Source: JAUUZT01 sp964654015
Lineage (GTDB): Bacteria > Chloroflexota > Dehalococcoidia > GIF9 > AB-539-J10
Reading direction: 5' to 3'
Assembly (NCBI GenBank): GCA_964654015.1
Contig: CAZZHQ010000062.1
Span: 1 to 14,142, forward strand
DNA length: 14,142 nt
Shown here: positions 1 to 7,051 of the stretch, one piece after another
Layout: every line of letters begins with the position of its first letter
Numbering within the stretch: the stretch's first letter is position 1
Translations under genes and position numbers: made by a program
Notes under the pieces: model-generated
The model's database searches: none
What the model saw: only the letters and a program-made list of their open reading frames with translations
What the model was told of the DNA's origin: nothing

Positions 1-113
1 TTCTATAGGGTAGGACATGCCGATTCCTTTTTCCACCACATTCGGGACACTGCCCGCCCCGGAGCGCCGGGCTCTACGGCAGATGCCGTCTGGCACCAGC
101 CACACCTGGTGCA
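1..113 (-). pseudogene. Possible frameshifted zinc-ribbon fragment, truncated by window edge
   Basis: On the minus strand a CTRCGWC stretch (codons at 113-93) is followed about 15 residues later by GQCPECGGKRNRHVLPYR (codons from about 55 to 2). The two CxxC pairs look like the two knuckles of a zinc ribbon, but they are in different frames, with a one-base offset somewhere in the GC-rich run near 50-75. The first frame has a stop just upstream of the cysteines and no start codon. The simplest reading is the degraded end of a small zinc-ribbon protein that continues off the left edge. A sequencing error or chance CxxC patterns in GC-rich DNA are real alternatives. Confidence 0.25.
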
Positions 114-138
114 GGTCACCCTGTGACAGGGTCACCTG
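93..138. repeat. Two adjacent inverted repeats (tandem hairpins)
   Basis: The first hairpin has 7-bp perfect arms (GCACCAG at 93-99, CTGGTGC at 106-112) with a 6-nt loop. The second has 12-bp arms (112-123 and 127-138) around a TGA loop, with 11 of 12 positions pairing. They share base 112 and so abut directly. No T-run follows on either strand, so a simple intrinsic terminator is not supported. They may be a palindromic intergenic repeat element, or a by-product of the possible zinc-ribbon coding stretch they overlap. Confidence 0.5.
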
Positions 139-194
139 GACCGGACAGTCTCCGACGACAGCGGTAGTGTCTCTTGGGGAAATCCTAGTACTGA

Positions 195-632
195 GTGACA
201 CTGCCAGAGATTATGGAATATTTTCCTGAAGACGTACTTCGCGATTATGGAGATGAGCCAACAAATTTAATGCTTGATCTTTGGCATAAAGAATGCCTCA
301 AGCAGTTTAAGAATGATATCGAAGTTATTATGGTTGATAGAAGACACAATCCTCAATTACGTGATATCCCTGGCACGGTAAACTCAGCCTCACCATGCGT
401 GTTTGATAATAAAATGCACCTTGCGTTGTGGCTTGAATCGGTGTATCCGCTCGAACCCGTACTCGTAACCCATGAACTAGGTCATTGGATCCTAGCTCTC
501 CGAGGTTTTAAACGCAAATCAGGGAACTCAGAAGCATGGACTCGCTGGAAAAAGCAAACGAAATTACCAGCCCATGACACAGCAGCTGTTTCCCGTTGGA
601 AAGCTCAAGCTGCACTCCACGATTGCCGCTGA
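195..632 (+). CDS. HExxH (HELGHW) metalloprotease-like protein, probably 3'-truncated
   Basis: The only plus-strand frame that looks coding. The predicted protein is 145 aa and carries THELGHW with H93, E94 and H97, the zinc-binding and catalytic signature of metallopeptidases, in a hydrophobic context (PVLVTHELGHWILAL). Upstream it is rich in acidic and aromatic residues, with no signal peptide or membrane helix. Starts are weak: GTG at 195 or an in-frame ATG at 213, neither with a convincing ribosome binding site. After about residue 108 the composition changes to a W/K/A-rich tail (SEAWTRWKKQ onward), and from 580 the frame lies antisense to a remnant of another gene. The native C-terminus, including any third zinc ligand, therefore seems lost. 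It is probably a nonfunctional fragment; an intact small protein cannot be excluded. It does not belong to the minus-strand operon. Confidence 0.45.
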   Translation: MTLPEIMEYFPEDVLRDYGDEPTNLMLDLWHKECLKQFKNDIEVIMVDRRHNPQLRDIPGTVNSASPCVFDNKMHLALWLESVYPLEPVLVTHELGHWILALRGFKRKSGNSEAWTRWKKQTKLPAHDTAAVSRWKAQAALHDCR

Positions 633-756
633 CATTGTAAGCCTTATCTTTCCTTCCGAAGCGGACACCCCAGCCGCCATAATCCCTAATCGGACTGTAA
701 GTGCATGCCTCAAATCCTCTGATTTCTTCGGCCGTTATCTTGCGGGAATCTCTATC
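580..756 (-). pseudogene. C-terminal remnant of a small membrane-protein family (SPIRDYGGWG motif, DUF6141-like)
   Basis: Minus-strand translation of 756-580 gives 59 residues containing TAEEIRGFEA, SPIRDYGGWGVRFGRK and KAYNVSGNRGVQLELSNGK. I recognise these as the conserved C-terminal half of a small bacterial family with two N-terminal membrane helices (DUF6141-like; name from memory). A stop at 762-760 precedes it in frame, there is no start codon, and the membrane-helix half is missing. At the other end the family would normally continue after the 'LL' with a 'GSQRPEEL'-like segment. Here the frame runs into unrelated residues (CHGLVISF...) and stops near 508. Both ends are therefore lost. 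It starts within a few bases of the stop of the collagen-like gene, which suggests that the CIS locus end was joined into this gene. Confidence 0.6.
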
Positions 757-1360
757 CTGCTATCCACTTTTTGATTTTGCCGAATAATGTCAGTCCCAGT
801 GCGGCTAGTGCCAGGACTATAGCTACTATACTTATGCCAGCACCAGGGCCTGGTTCACCAGGCGTACCCTGCTCACCAGGTAGTCCTTGAGGTCCCGTCG
901 CACCGGCTGGACCTGGGTCACCAGTCGGTCCCTCAGGGCCTTGAGGTCCCGATAGTCCAGCTGGGCCTGGTTCGCCAGACAGCCCTGCTGATCCAGATAT
1001 CTCAACGACGGTGAAGACTGCATCAGCGGCAAAACGCTCCTGATCTATTGCCGTAATAACATATTCGCCAGGCTTAGTTCCATCTGGCACAGTTATAATT
1101 GCAGTGAAACTCCCATCCTGGGTATCCCTGGTGTATAAAGGTGACGGCACCGTAGGTACTTGCTCATCTTCCCAGTAGATAAAAATCTCGCCACCGAAGA
1201 ATCCTTCTCCGTAGATAATAGTGGCTTCATAGCCTGATTCCGGGGTTAGTGTTATGTTTGTCCGTGGCGTACTTTGAGAGTAAACCTTATCAGCGGTAGT
1301 TCCCACCAGTACTAAGGCGAGAAGCAGCGTCAAAGTCATCAAAAAGCTTAGTCTTTTCAA
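752..1360 (-). CDS. Exported, membrane-anchored collagen-like protein with Ig-like domain
   Basis: Last gene of the CIS operon, 202 aa. Residues 1-28 form a signal peptide (MKR n-region, leucine-rich core). Residues 34-120 are a beta-rich domain of IPT/Ig-like style (LTPESGYEATIIYGEGFFGG, then PGEYVITA). Residues 123-173 are 17 uninterrupted Gly-X-Y triplets rich in GPQ, GEP, GPA and GLP. Residues 176-194 are a membrane helix followed by a basic KIKK tail. The predicted topology puts the Ig and collagen-like parts outside the cytoplasmic membrane with a short cytoplasmic tail. The start is TTG, chosen because GGGAGG lies 5 nt upstream and because it supplies the basic n-region; an in-frame ATG at residue 8 would lose it. 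It begins 22 bp after the stop of the 588-aa membrane protein. Collagen-like triplets commonly trimerise, so a trimeric stalk is likely. Its link with the CIS is inferred only from operon position. Confidence 0.85.
   Translation of the reverse strand: MKRLSFLMTLTLLLALVLVGTTADKVYSQSTPRTNITLTPESGYEATIIYGEGFFGGEIFIYWEDEQVPTVPSPLYTRDTQDGSFTAIITVPDGTKPGEYVITAIDQERFAADAVFTVVEISGSAGLSGEPGPAGLSGPQGPEGPTGDPGPAGATGPQGLPGEQGTPGEPGPGAGISIVAIVLALAALGLTLFGKIKKWIAG
842..994 (-). repeat. Collagen-like Gly-X-Y coding repeat, 17 triplets
   Basis: Nine-base periodic coding sequence for residues 123-173 of the exported protein, with glycine at every third codon and no interruption. Such repeats vary in copy number by slippage, so length differences between strains are to be expected. 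Confidence 0.85.
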
Positions 1361-1365
1361 GCCAG

Positions 1366-1371
1366 CCTCCC
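1366..1371 (-). promoter_or_regulatory. Ribosome binding site supporting a TTG start
   Basis: GGGAGG on the minus strand, 5 nt before the TTG at 1360. It is the only good Shine-Dalgarno in the gap and decides the start of the collagen-like gene. Confidence 0.65.
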
Positions 1372-1382
1372 TTTTGATTGGC

Positions 1383-3149
1383 CTATCTGAAGAACCACCC
1401 TTCGACAGTACGGATTAGGGTATTAACCCATGTTTGAGGACTACTGGTCAGTGTTTGCCAACCGCCACCCCAATTTAGCACAAAGTAGGCCGCCACCCCA
1501 ATGATACCAAGGAAAACGATGATTCTGATGGCGCGCAAAATAGGCCGCCAGGAACCGATAAGAGGACTATGATATAGTTCGCAGTTAACTGTTTGCGTAT
1601 GACCCTCACCGGCAATAGCGGTTACAGTGATGTCATAACGCTTTTTTTCACCAACCCCTGACCCTCGTTTCGGTCTGACAAGCATGGGTACTTCGATGGA
1701 GTTCCAGGCGGTTACCTGTGGGTTTTCGTCTTTAAAGCGGAAGCGTAAACCTTCATCCAGGTCAGTGGCTTCCAAGGCAAAGATAATGTCGGAGACCCCG
1801 GTGTTGGTTAGTTTAATTCGGAAAGTACCCTTTTTGCGGCAGGAGACACGGTGGGGGTGAACTCCAAGCTTAAAATCTATCGAGGGTAGCACTTCAAGCT
1901 GAGCTACGATACTGGTGGCCTCTTTCGGGGTGCTCTGAGAGCGTACGGTTACAGCAAACGGGTATTCTTTGGCTTTGAGCCCCTTCTTTTTGGGCGGTTG
2001 GAAGGAAATTTGCACCTGGTCGGTGGCTTGAGGCATTAACGCTATACTTGATGCCGAGCGACTGTACCAGGTCTCATCCAGTCCTTCTATTTCTATGATA
2101 AATTTATCGACAATATCCCCGAGGTTCTGTATCTGAAGCATAGCTTGAACCGGGGTGACGCCAGCTTGAACCTGAAGTGCCGTTGGAGAGAGAGAGGCCC
2201 TTATCCGCTCGGAGGCTTTTGCTTTTGGAAGTGGTCGCGGGTGCACTTCAAGGGTCTCACTAGTCGTACCATACTTGTTGCGTGCCGAAAGGGTATATTT
2301 TGTTAACTCGGCAGGGTGTACCAAGCTCTCGCCTTGAGGGTCAACATCCTCATCATCTAGCTGAACCTCAGTGGCTCGCTTAACTGACCAGCTAAGCTTG
2401 AATTCACGTTTATCCTCTGTGGTTACTTTAAAGATATTGACATTTGGTGGTCGTTCCATCCAGGGTAACCGTATTCGGGGTAGGGTCTTATACCAGGGGA
2501 TGTGCACCAGTTGACCGCTAACGGTTCTAGCTTCCGTGGCCTCCGGTAGTGTAACTGATACCTGAAAGTCAAAATCCTTCCTTCCACTAAACAACAAAGC
2601 AAGCCAACTAAGTTGTACGTCCAGAGTAGCTTCTAATCGGCTGCCACCGGGCACAGTTAAGCTCTCCGGATGTAGACGTAACTGCAATTTTCTCTGGGCG
2701 TCACTAGCTGTGAAGTGCAGCGTAGTTTCTCTATCTCTTGGATTGTTGGCAACTATTTGATAAGTACCTTTGCGACCTGAGATGTTTGGTGGAGAGATGT
2801 TCAATTCCACCTCGGGAACTGCCTGAATTTCAAGAGTCAGGTCTGCGATGGATTTCTCATCTGGGTTTTCCTGAGAAACCACACTTATGTGGAAGGGGTA
2901 AGAACCACCCTTGGTCTCAGGTTTCTGTGGTGGGTGGAGGATAATCTTGAGGTTATCCTGGTCATTTGGGAATAGGGCGACACTGGAAACAGGCAGGGTA
3001 TACCAACTAGAATCAAGGCCATCAATACTAAGAGTTAGTTGATCCACAGACTGTCCCAGGTTACGTATGGTAGTAGTAGCTTCTACAGTATCACCGGCGG
3101 CGATTGTGAATGTTGTTGGTGCTACTGTTACCTCAATTTTGTCCGACAT
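1383..3149 (-). CDS. Duplicated Ig-like-domain protein with C-terminal membrane anchor (putative CIS membrane tether)
   Basis: 588 aa, no signal peptide. There are two copies of a roughly 215-residue unit, about 4-218 and 315-529. Matching landmarks are an 'IRNLGQ'/'IQNLGD' strand, 'IDGLDSSWY'/'IEGLDETWY', 'SSVALFP'/'SSIALMP', 'YPFHISVVSQ'/'YPFAVTVRSQ', and closing 'LVHIP'/'LYHSP'. Each unit resembles two NEW3/COG1470-type Ig-like sandwiches. Between them, about 232-303, is a different Ig-like domain (LSWSVKRATEVQLDD, then KYTLSARNKYG). Residues 541-560 (IRIIVFLGIIGVAAYFVLNW) are one membrane helix, preceded by basic residues (RPILRAIR) and followed by about 28 aromatic, weakly charged residues. 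By the positive-inside rule the large N-terminal part is cytoplasmic. The start ATG has AGGAG 7 nt upstream. Position after the wedge genes suggests it links the baseplate to the membrane, comparable in role, not demonstrably in sequence, to CisA of Streptomyces CIS. Confidence 0.8.
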   Translation of the reverse strand: MSDKIEVTVAPTTFTIAAGDTVEATTTIRNLGQSVDQLTLSIDGLDSSWYTLPVSSVALFPNDQDNLKIILHPPQKPETKGGSYPFHISVVSQENPDEKSIADLTLEIQAVPEVELNISPPNISGRKGTYQIVANNPRDRETTLHFTASDAQRKLQLRLHPESLTVPGGSRLEATLDVQLSWLALLFSGRKDFDFQVSVTLPEATEARTVSGQLVHIPWYKTLPRIRLPWMERPPNVNIFKVTTEDKREFKLSWSVKRATEVQLDDEDVDPQGESLVHPAELTKYTLSARNKYGTTSETLEVHPRPLPKAKASERIRASLSPTALQVQAGVTPVQAMLQIQNLGDIVDKFIIEIEGLDETWYSRSASSIALMPQATDQVQISFQPPKKKGLKAKEYPFAVTVRSQSTPKEATSIVAQLEVLPSIDFKLGVHPHRVSCRKKGTFRIKLTNTGVSDIIFALEATDLDEGLRFRFKDENPQVTAWNSIEVPMLVRPKRGSGVGEKKRYDITVTAIAGEGHTQTVNCELYHSPLIGSWRPILRAIRIIVFLGIIGVAAYFVLNWGGGWQTLTSSPQTWVNTLIRTVEGWFFR

Positions 3150-3196
3150 CTTTCAACTCCTAAACTCAATTGCATCATCATATCTCAGATTATCGG

Positions 3197-4417
3197 CTAG
3201 TGTCTGGTTGTCTTTGTCTGAGCATAGGCAACAATGTTGGCTCCTATTTCTATAGAGCCCCGAATGATCTCTCGAGACAAGGGATTGCTTTGGTGGCCTC
3301 CCTGCCAGGCACACCCATAGTCGCTTCCGCTGTAGACCATGTGACTACCCTCAAGAAGCATACCAGGCTCTGCCCCTTGGGGCACATTAGCGAAAACATA
3401 GGCTGTAGATAGAAGAGGGTGACCACGCTGAACAATCTCCAACTTACACTTGAGCTGGCTGGCTAGTTGGTTAAATGCTAGGCCGAATTCCTTGGCTCCC
3501 CTAGATTCTGTTTCTCCTTCAGAGCAACCCTCTCCGAAAATGATTCCGCCCGATTGAAGAAAAGCGCTAAGAGCCGACTGCTCCTCTGCGGTTGGCTCGA
3601 AGCGGCTATTGCCCGTTAGATATATCATGGCGCAGCGATTAATATTATTATCCAGAGGTATGTTTGCCTCAAGGTTGGTTACGAAGTTAACCTGCTGATT
3701 TAGCTCTTTAATTAGGTTTCTCAAGCCATCGCTATGCAAATCCTTGCTGGCTTCTCCCATCACCGTGTGACCTAAGGTGATTGTCTCTTGCTGGCGGCTG
3801 GGGATTTCTTGAGGAGTGGCAGCCGGTTTTTGGGGAGCCGCCGGTCTTTCTGGAGTAACTATTGATGTTGCTGTTACTGCTGTCGCCTCCTGTCGGAGGG
3901 AGGAGTTAATCTCATTCTTCCCCGGGTTGGATGAAGACTTGGCATTTTTGATGGCTTCTTCAGCAGGGTCAAAGTCAATACGAGCTAGCTCCAGGTAAGG
4001 CTCATTAGGTAATTTTTCTCTTTCCTGGATTCGATAGGCTTCCAGAATACGGGTTGGCTGGCCTCCATTTGGGGGTTGGTACGGCTCGGACGGCACTTCT
4101 CGGAACTGGATAATGAGATAAATTATTCCTTTCTCACGGGTTTGGATTCGGTAGCGCTGTGTCTGAGAGATAATGATAACATTGCCTTCAGGATCAGTCG
4201 CCATTCCAGGCTGAATATTTACTGATAGATCAGGTGGATTATTGACGGTTACCTCAAGCCCCTCCACGATGCCAAGCTTGTGGAAAGCTAGCATATGAAG
4301 TCTTTGCTGATCACGGTGGTAGCTGTGGGCATCCCGCCAAGTATCAGCATCTATCACCAGTCCCTGAAACGGATTTACCCTTTTTAATTGAAATTTAATA
4401 ATATCTTTAAGTGCCAT
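3197..4417 (-). CDS. CIS baseplate/fibre adaptor domain fused to a DUF4159-like domain
   Basis: 406 aa in two parts. Residues 1-155 resemble the N-terminal attachment domain of CIS and phage-tail proteins that follow tail protein I: RVNPFQGLVIDADTW, then a HRDQQRLHMLAFHKLGIVEG stretch leading into GLEV, then a beta-rich segment with a QPGMATDPEGN turn. Residues 156-215 are a Pro/Ala/Ser-rich linker. Residues 216-402 match the DUF4159 pattern, a class I glutamine-amidotransferase-like fold: CAMIYLTGNSRF, EEQSALSAFLQSGGIIFGEG, HPLLSTAYVF, and a closing IRGSIEIGANIVAYA. No obvious catalytic Cys-His-Glu triad is visible, so a binding role is as likely as an enzymatic one. The gene overlaps the tail protein I gene by 11 bp, which indicates translational coupling. 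It occupies the place where a tail fibre gene would be expected. Confidence 0.75.
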   Translation of the reverse strand: MALKDIIKFQLKRVNPFQGLVIDADTWRDAHSYHRDQQRLHMLAFHKLGIVEGLEVTVNNPPDLSVNIQPGMATDPEGNVIIISQTQRYRIQTREKGIIYLIIQFREVPSEPYQPPNGGQPTRILEAYRIQEREKLPNEPYLELARIDFDPAEEAIKNAKSSSNPGKNEINSSLRQEATAVTATSIVTPERPAAPQKPAATPQEIPSRQQETITLGHTVMGEASKDLHSDGLRNLIKELNQQVNFVTNLEANIPLDNNINRCAMIYLTGNSRFEPTAEEQSALSAFLQSGGIIFGEGCSEGETESRGAKEFGLAFNQLASQLKCKLEIVQRGHPLLSTAYVFANVPQGAEPGMLLEGSHMVYSGSDYGCAWQGGHQSNPLSREIIRGSIEIGANIVAYAQTKTTRH

Positions 4418-4997
4418 TGCCCTGCTTCCTCTGACCGTTCCGTCTTATTTGCAAGGTATAGACGGTATGGGCCGGTTTTTGTGCTTCAATAATTACCTTT
4501 ATAGTATTAACATCAATGTAGCTACTGTCATCAAGCTCTAGGGTAACGGTGAAATGATGCCCTGTGCCGGAGCTACCGAGCCGAGTGTTAACGCCTAATT
4601 CTGTTTCATGGTCAAGACGCATCCCTGGGATATATTCAGAGATTTCGGGTATGCTGCCGGTATAAATTCGCAGGTACTCGGTTAGTCCTCGCCTCGTCCC
4701 TCGCCAACGGTAAAGCTCGGCTGCTGATTTCACCAGTTCGCGGCGTCTTTCCTCTGGCCAGGCCGGGTCGAGAGTTAAATCCAACCAGGATGCCAGCCAG
4801 GGCAGCAATGGTTCAGAGGTCATTAGCGGATCGAGGTACAGAGGGATGTTATCTACGGTACCTTCGATAGGCTTCATTATGCTTTCAAAGATAAACAGGA
4901 ATTGCCCCATGAACTCGTCATCACGAAATAAAGCTGGTAAATATTCCAGATAACTACTCTGGGGCTTGATGCCGACCCGATTCTGTTGCGCTAGCAT
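4407..4997 (-). CDS. Tail protein I-like baseplate wedge protein (Afp12-like)
   Basis: 196 aa. The N-terminal 120 residues carry the hallmarks of the CIS/phage tail protein domain family (TIGR02242 type): YLEYLPALFRDD, FLFIFESIMKPIEGTVDNIP, LDPLMTSEPLLPWLASWLDL, and WPEERRRELVKSAAELYRWR followed by GTRRGLTEYLRIYTG. The C-terminal part (about 125-190) is beta-rich and ends with PAHTVYTLQIR. In phages and eCIS this protein completes the baseplate wedge with the baseplate J-like protein and carries the fibre or adaptor. ATG at 4997 is preceded by GGGAGAG 6 nt upstream. It follows the baseplate J-like gene after an 80-bp gap, the largest in the operon, and overlaps the next gene. Confidence 0.9.
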   Translation of the reverse strand: MLAQQNRVGIKPQSSYLEYLPALFRDDEFMGQFLFIFESIMKPIEGTVDNIPLYLDPLMTSEPLLPWLASWLDLTLDPAWPEERRRELVKSAAELYRWRGTRRGLTEYLRIYTGSIPEISEYIPGMRLDHETELGVNTRLGSSGTGHHFTVTLELDDSSYIDVNTIKVIIEAQKPAHTVYTLQIRRNGQRKQGNGT

Positions 4998-5077
4998 CTT
5001 TACTCTCCCTCATGGTGATACCAGTTAACCATAGTTTTTTAGCCACGTCAAGGCCTCTTTAGCAAAGGTTCTGGCTC
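4998..5077. other. 80-bp intergenic gap between wedge genes
   Basis: Longest non-coding stretch in the operon. Apart from the ribosome binding site GGGAGAG next to the downstream start, it holds only short frames without usable start codons and no strong hairpin or promoter pattern that I can see. Confidence 0.4.
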
Positions 5078-7051
5078 TTATTCCTCCACTATTATTTCAT
5101 GTTTGTGTGAGTAAAGTAGGCTGCTGGATGGGATGCTTAACCGGGTGGTAGCTTCTTGACGTTCGCCAGTTGCCGGGTCAATCGGGAAGATTTTAGCCTC
5201 CTCAATATAGTCAGCATTGGGTTCCCCCTGAATGATGGCGTAGACTTCGGGTAAAGAGAGGCTGTCTCCAAAGGGCCACCCACTTCCATCAGAACCACCG
5301 CACACTGGATTAATATAACGGTATAACCTTTTTTCGATATCAATGGTGACCTGTCTTATGTCTCTACCTGCTTTCACCTTGATTCGTGCCACTACAGACA
5401 CGGGTACATACTGTGGGGAGGCAATTTCAAGCCGTGTGGCTAATAGCCGACGCTCGTCAAGGTAGGCTTGGACTTCTTCTCGAAGGCGTCTGGATAGCTC
5501 CAGTTCCTCGCTGAGTATAAGCCTATCGGGTTCTGGGACTACGGGTACTAGAAGTAGTCTGACCATCCCTGGCGGTAGCTCTTGCCCTTCAGTATTAGCT
5601 CCAGGTGTTAAGCATTTGGCGCGGACTATCTCCGAGGATACCTGTAGAGCTAAATACTCAAAGTCTTCAGGGGTGACGGCCCTGGTGTGGTTTCTTAGCA
5701 CTTGGGGTGCACGTAGTTTTGCCCTTTCTAGAGTCTCAGGGTCGGTGCCACCCTGGGCTGGTTCAAAATTGGTCACTGAAGCCAGATAAGGAATAGAAGA
5801 TTTCAGCACTGTGATAGTGCTTTTGCCAACGTTGCCCACCACGCCACCACCACAGCGGTAGGAGGTGAAGCGGATCAGACGCCCGCTTGGTGGTACCTTT
5901 CCGTATTGGCGCTCCTCTCCGGAAGGTTGCCTGACCGAGGGGCCAAACTGAATCTCTCCGGATACACTATCGCAGGTGAAATGGGGATCACTAACGATGG
6001 AGCTTGAGAAATCACTGACCTCCTGCCAGGGTTCAAATTCCTCTTCAGTTTCGCTTTCTACCTCGATAGTTTCTCCTGATTCACGAAGTAAGACCGGCAT
6101 ATTTTGCAATTGGAATCTCTGTCCCGGAGTGCCATTACTTCGCCCCAAGACTTCATTCGTAGTGCGGAAGGCATGGCTGGCAGGTACTGTACCGCCAATA
6201 CTCTCCGAGATAATGCTTCTTACCTTTGGTGATACAGAATATAGTCGCTGTCCGGGTTGAGGTGTGATTGCCCGGCACCGTATCCAGAAGGCATTTTGCC
6301 CGTTTACTTCTCTCATGGTGCTGCTGACGGGAGTATGCAGGATAACCTGACCGTTAGCATTTAATCCTCCGGTACTGTCTGATTCTAATCTTAATGCCAC
6401 CCATCTTTCTCTTTCGCCATCCCAGGACTCCCAGGCCAGGGGTGGATTACGGGGGTCGACACCAATGCCTTCTATGCTGCATTCTATGGCAAGCGCTAGA
6501 GTGTGAGCACAAAGGTTTTCACTATAACCCAGGTAAAGGGCGTCGTTTTCCTGGGGTGTCTCTTGAAAGATAGAAATCTGAAGGTCGGGGTTTTTAAGTG
6601 CGGGTATGCAGTCATTAAAAGTAGCATCGTCAGGGCTGGTCAGGACGTAGGCTAAATTCGGTAGAATAATGGTCAGATGCTGGTTGGTGGTGAAAGAGAT
6701 GGCCTCTTCAGTCTCAGTCCGTACTGTAGCTACCTCAGTTCCCCGGGGAATGGTAACTGCTTCGGGCTGCGGTGCCGAAAGACGGAAGGTAACATTGACG
6801 TTAGCTGGTTTGGGTGGTTCCAGGCGGATACCAATGAGTTCCATGAACTTTATGTAATTCTTCTCCGGCACACGATTTAAACGGTAGAGCAGCATATCTA
6901 CCATCCAGGCAAAAAGTTCGATGAGAGTGATACCTGGGTCACTTAAATTGTAATCCGTCCACTTAGGACAGTATAGCGGAATTTTGCTTCTTGCCTCGCG
7001 GACAATGTCTTGAAATTTGCGATCATCTAAATTTGGTGCTTGTAGTGCCAT
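5078..7051 (-). CDS. Baseplate J-like wedge protein (Afp11-like)
   Basis: 657 aa, the size and layout of the 'putative baseplate assembly protein' family (TIGR02243 type, baseplate J superfamily). The N-terminal signature is at about 20-90: PKWTDYNLSDPGITLIELFAW, MLLYRLNRVPEKNYIKFMELIG, and LRLEPP-like. Residues 90-400 are a beta-rich insertion that includes RFTSYRCGGGVVGNVG. The conserved baseplate J core follows at about 430-500 (ASVTNFEPAQGGTDPETLERAK, then RAVTPEDFEYLA), and the end has a GWPFGDSLSLPEVYAIIQ-like segment. It forms the wedge ring around the hub and triggers sheath contraction. Its ATG directly abuts the stop of the gp25-like gene, with the GGGAGG ribosome binding site inside that upstream gene, so the two are translationally coupled. 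Confidence 0.93.
   Translation of the reverse strand: MALQAPNLDDRKFQDIVREARSKIPLYCPKWTDYNLSDPGITLIELFAWMVDMLLYRLNRVPEKNYIKFMELIGIRLEPPKPANVNVTFRLSAPQPEAVTIPRGTEVATVRTETEEAISFTTNQHLTIILPNLAYVLTSPDDATFNDCIPALKNPDLQISIFQETPQENDALYLGYSENLCAHTLALAIECSIEGIGVDPRNPPLAWESWDGERERWVALRLESDSTGGLNANGQVILHTPVSSTMREVNGQNAFWIRCRAITPQPGQRLYSVSPKVRSIISESIGGTVPASHAFRTTNEVLGRSNGTPGQRFQLQNMPVLLRESGETIEVESETEEEFEPWQEVSDFSSSIVSDPHFTCDSVSGEIQFGPSVRQPSGEERQYGKVPPSGRLIRFTSYRCGGGVVGNVGKSTITVLKSSIPYLASVTNFEPAQGGTDPETLERAKLRAPQVLRNHTRAVTPEDFEYLALQVSSEIVRAKCLTPGANTEGQELPPGMVRLLLVPVVPEPDRLILSEELELSRRLREEVQAYLDERRLLATRLEIASPQYVPVSVVARIKVKAGRDIRQVTIDIEKRLYRYINPVCGGSDGSGWPFGDSLSLPEVYAIIQGEPNADYIEEAKIFPIDPATGERQEATTRLSIPSSSLLYSHKHEIIVEE

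Noticed and set aside
640..752. Intrinsic terminator after the last operon gene
   Set aside because: I could not find a GC-rich hairpin followed by a T-run on the minus strand in this stretch.
574..774. Plus-strand frame of 66 codons
   Set aside because: It is the antisense shadow of the SPIRDYGGWG-family remnant on the minus strand.
842..994. Periodic DNA considered as a CRISPR or tandem intergenic repeat
   Set aside because: The nine-base periodicity is fully explained by Gly-X-Y codons in an intact reading frame; there are no repeat-spacer units.
5000..5077. Possible small protein or remnant (RTFAKEALTWLKNYG) in the gap between the wedge genes
   Set aside because: The frame has no ATG, GTG or usable TTG start and ends after about 20 codons; probably chance.
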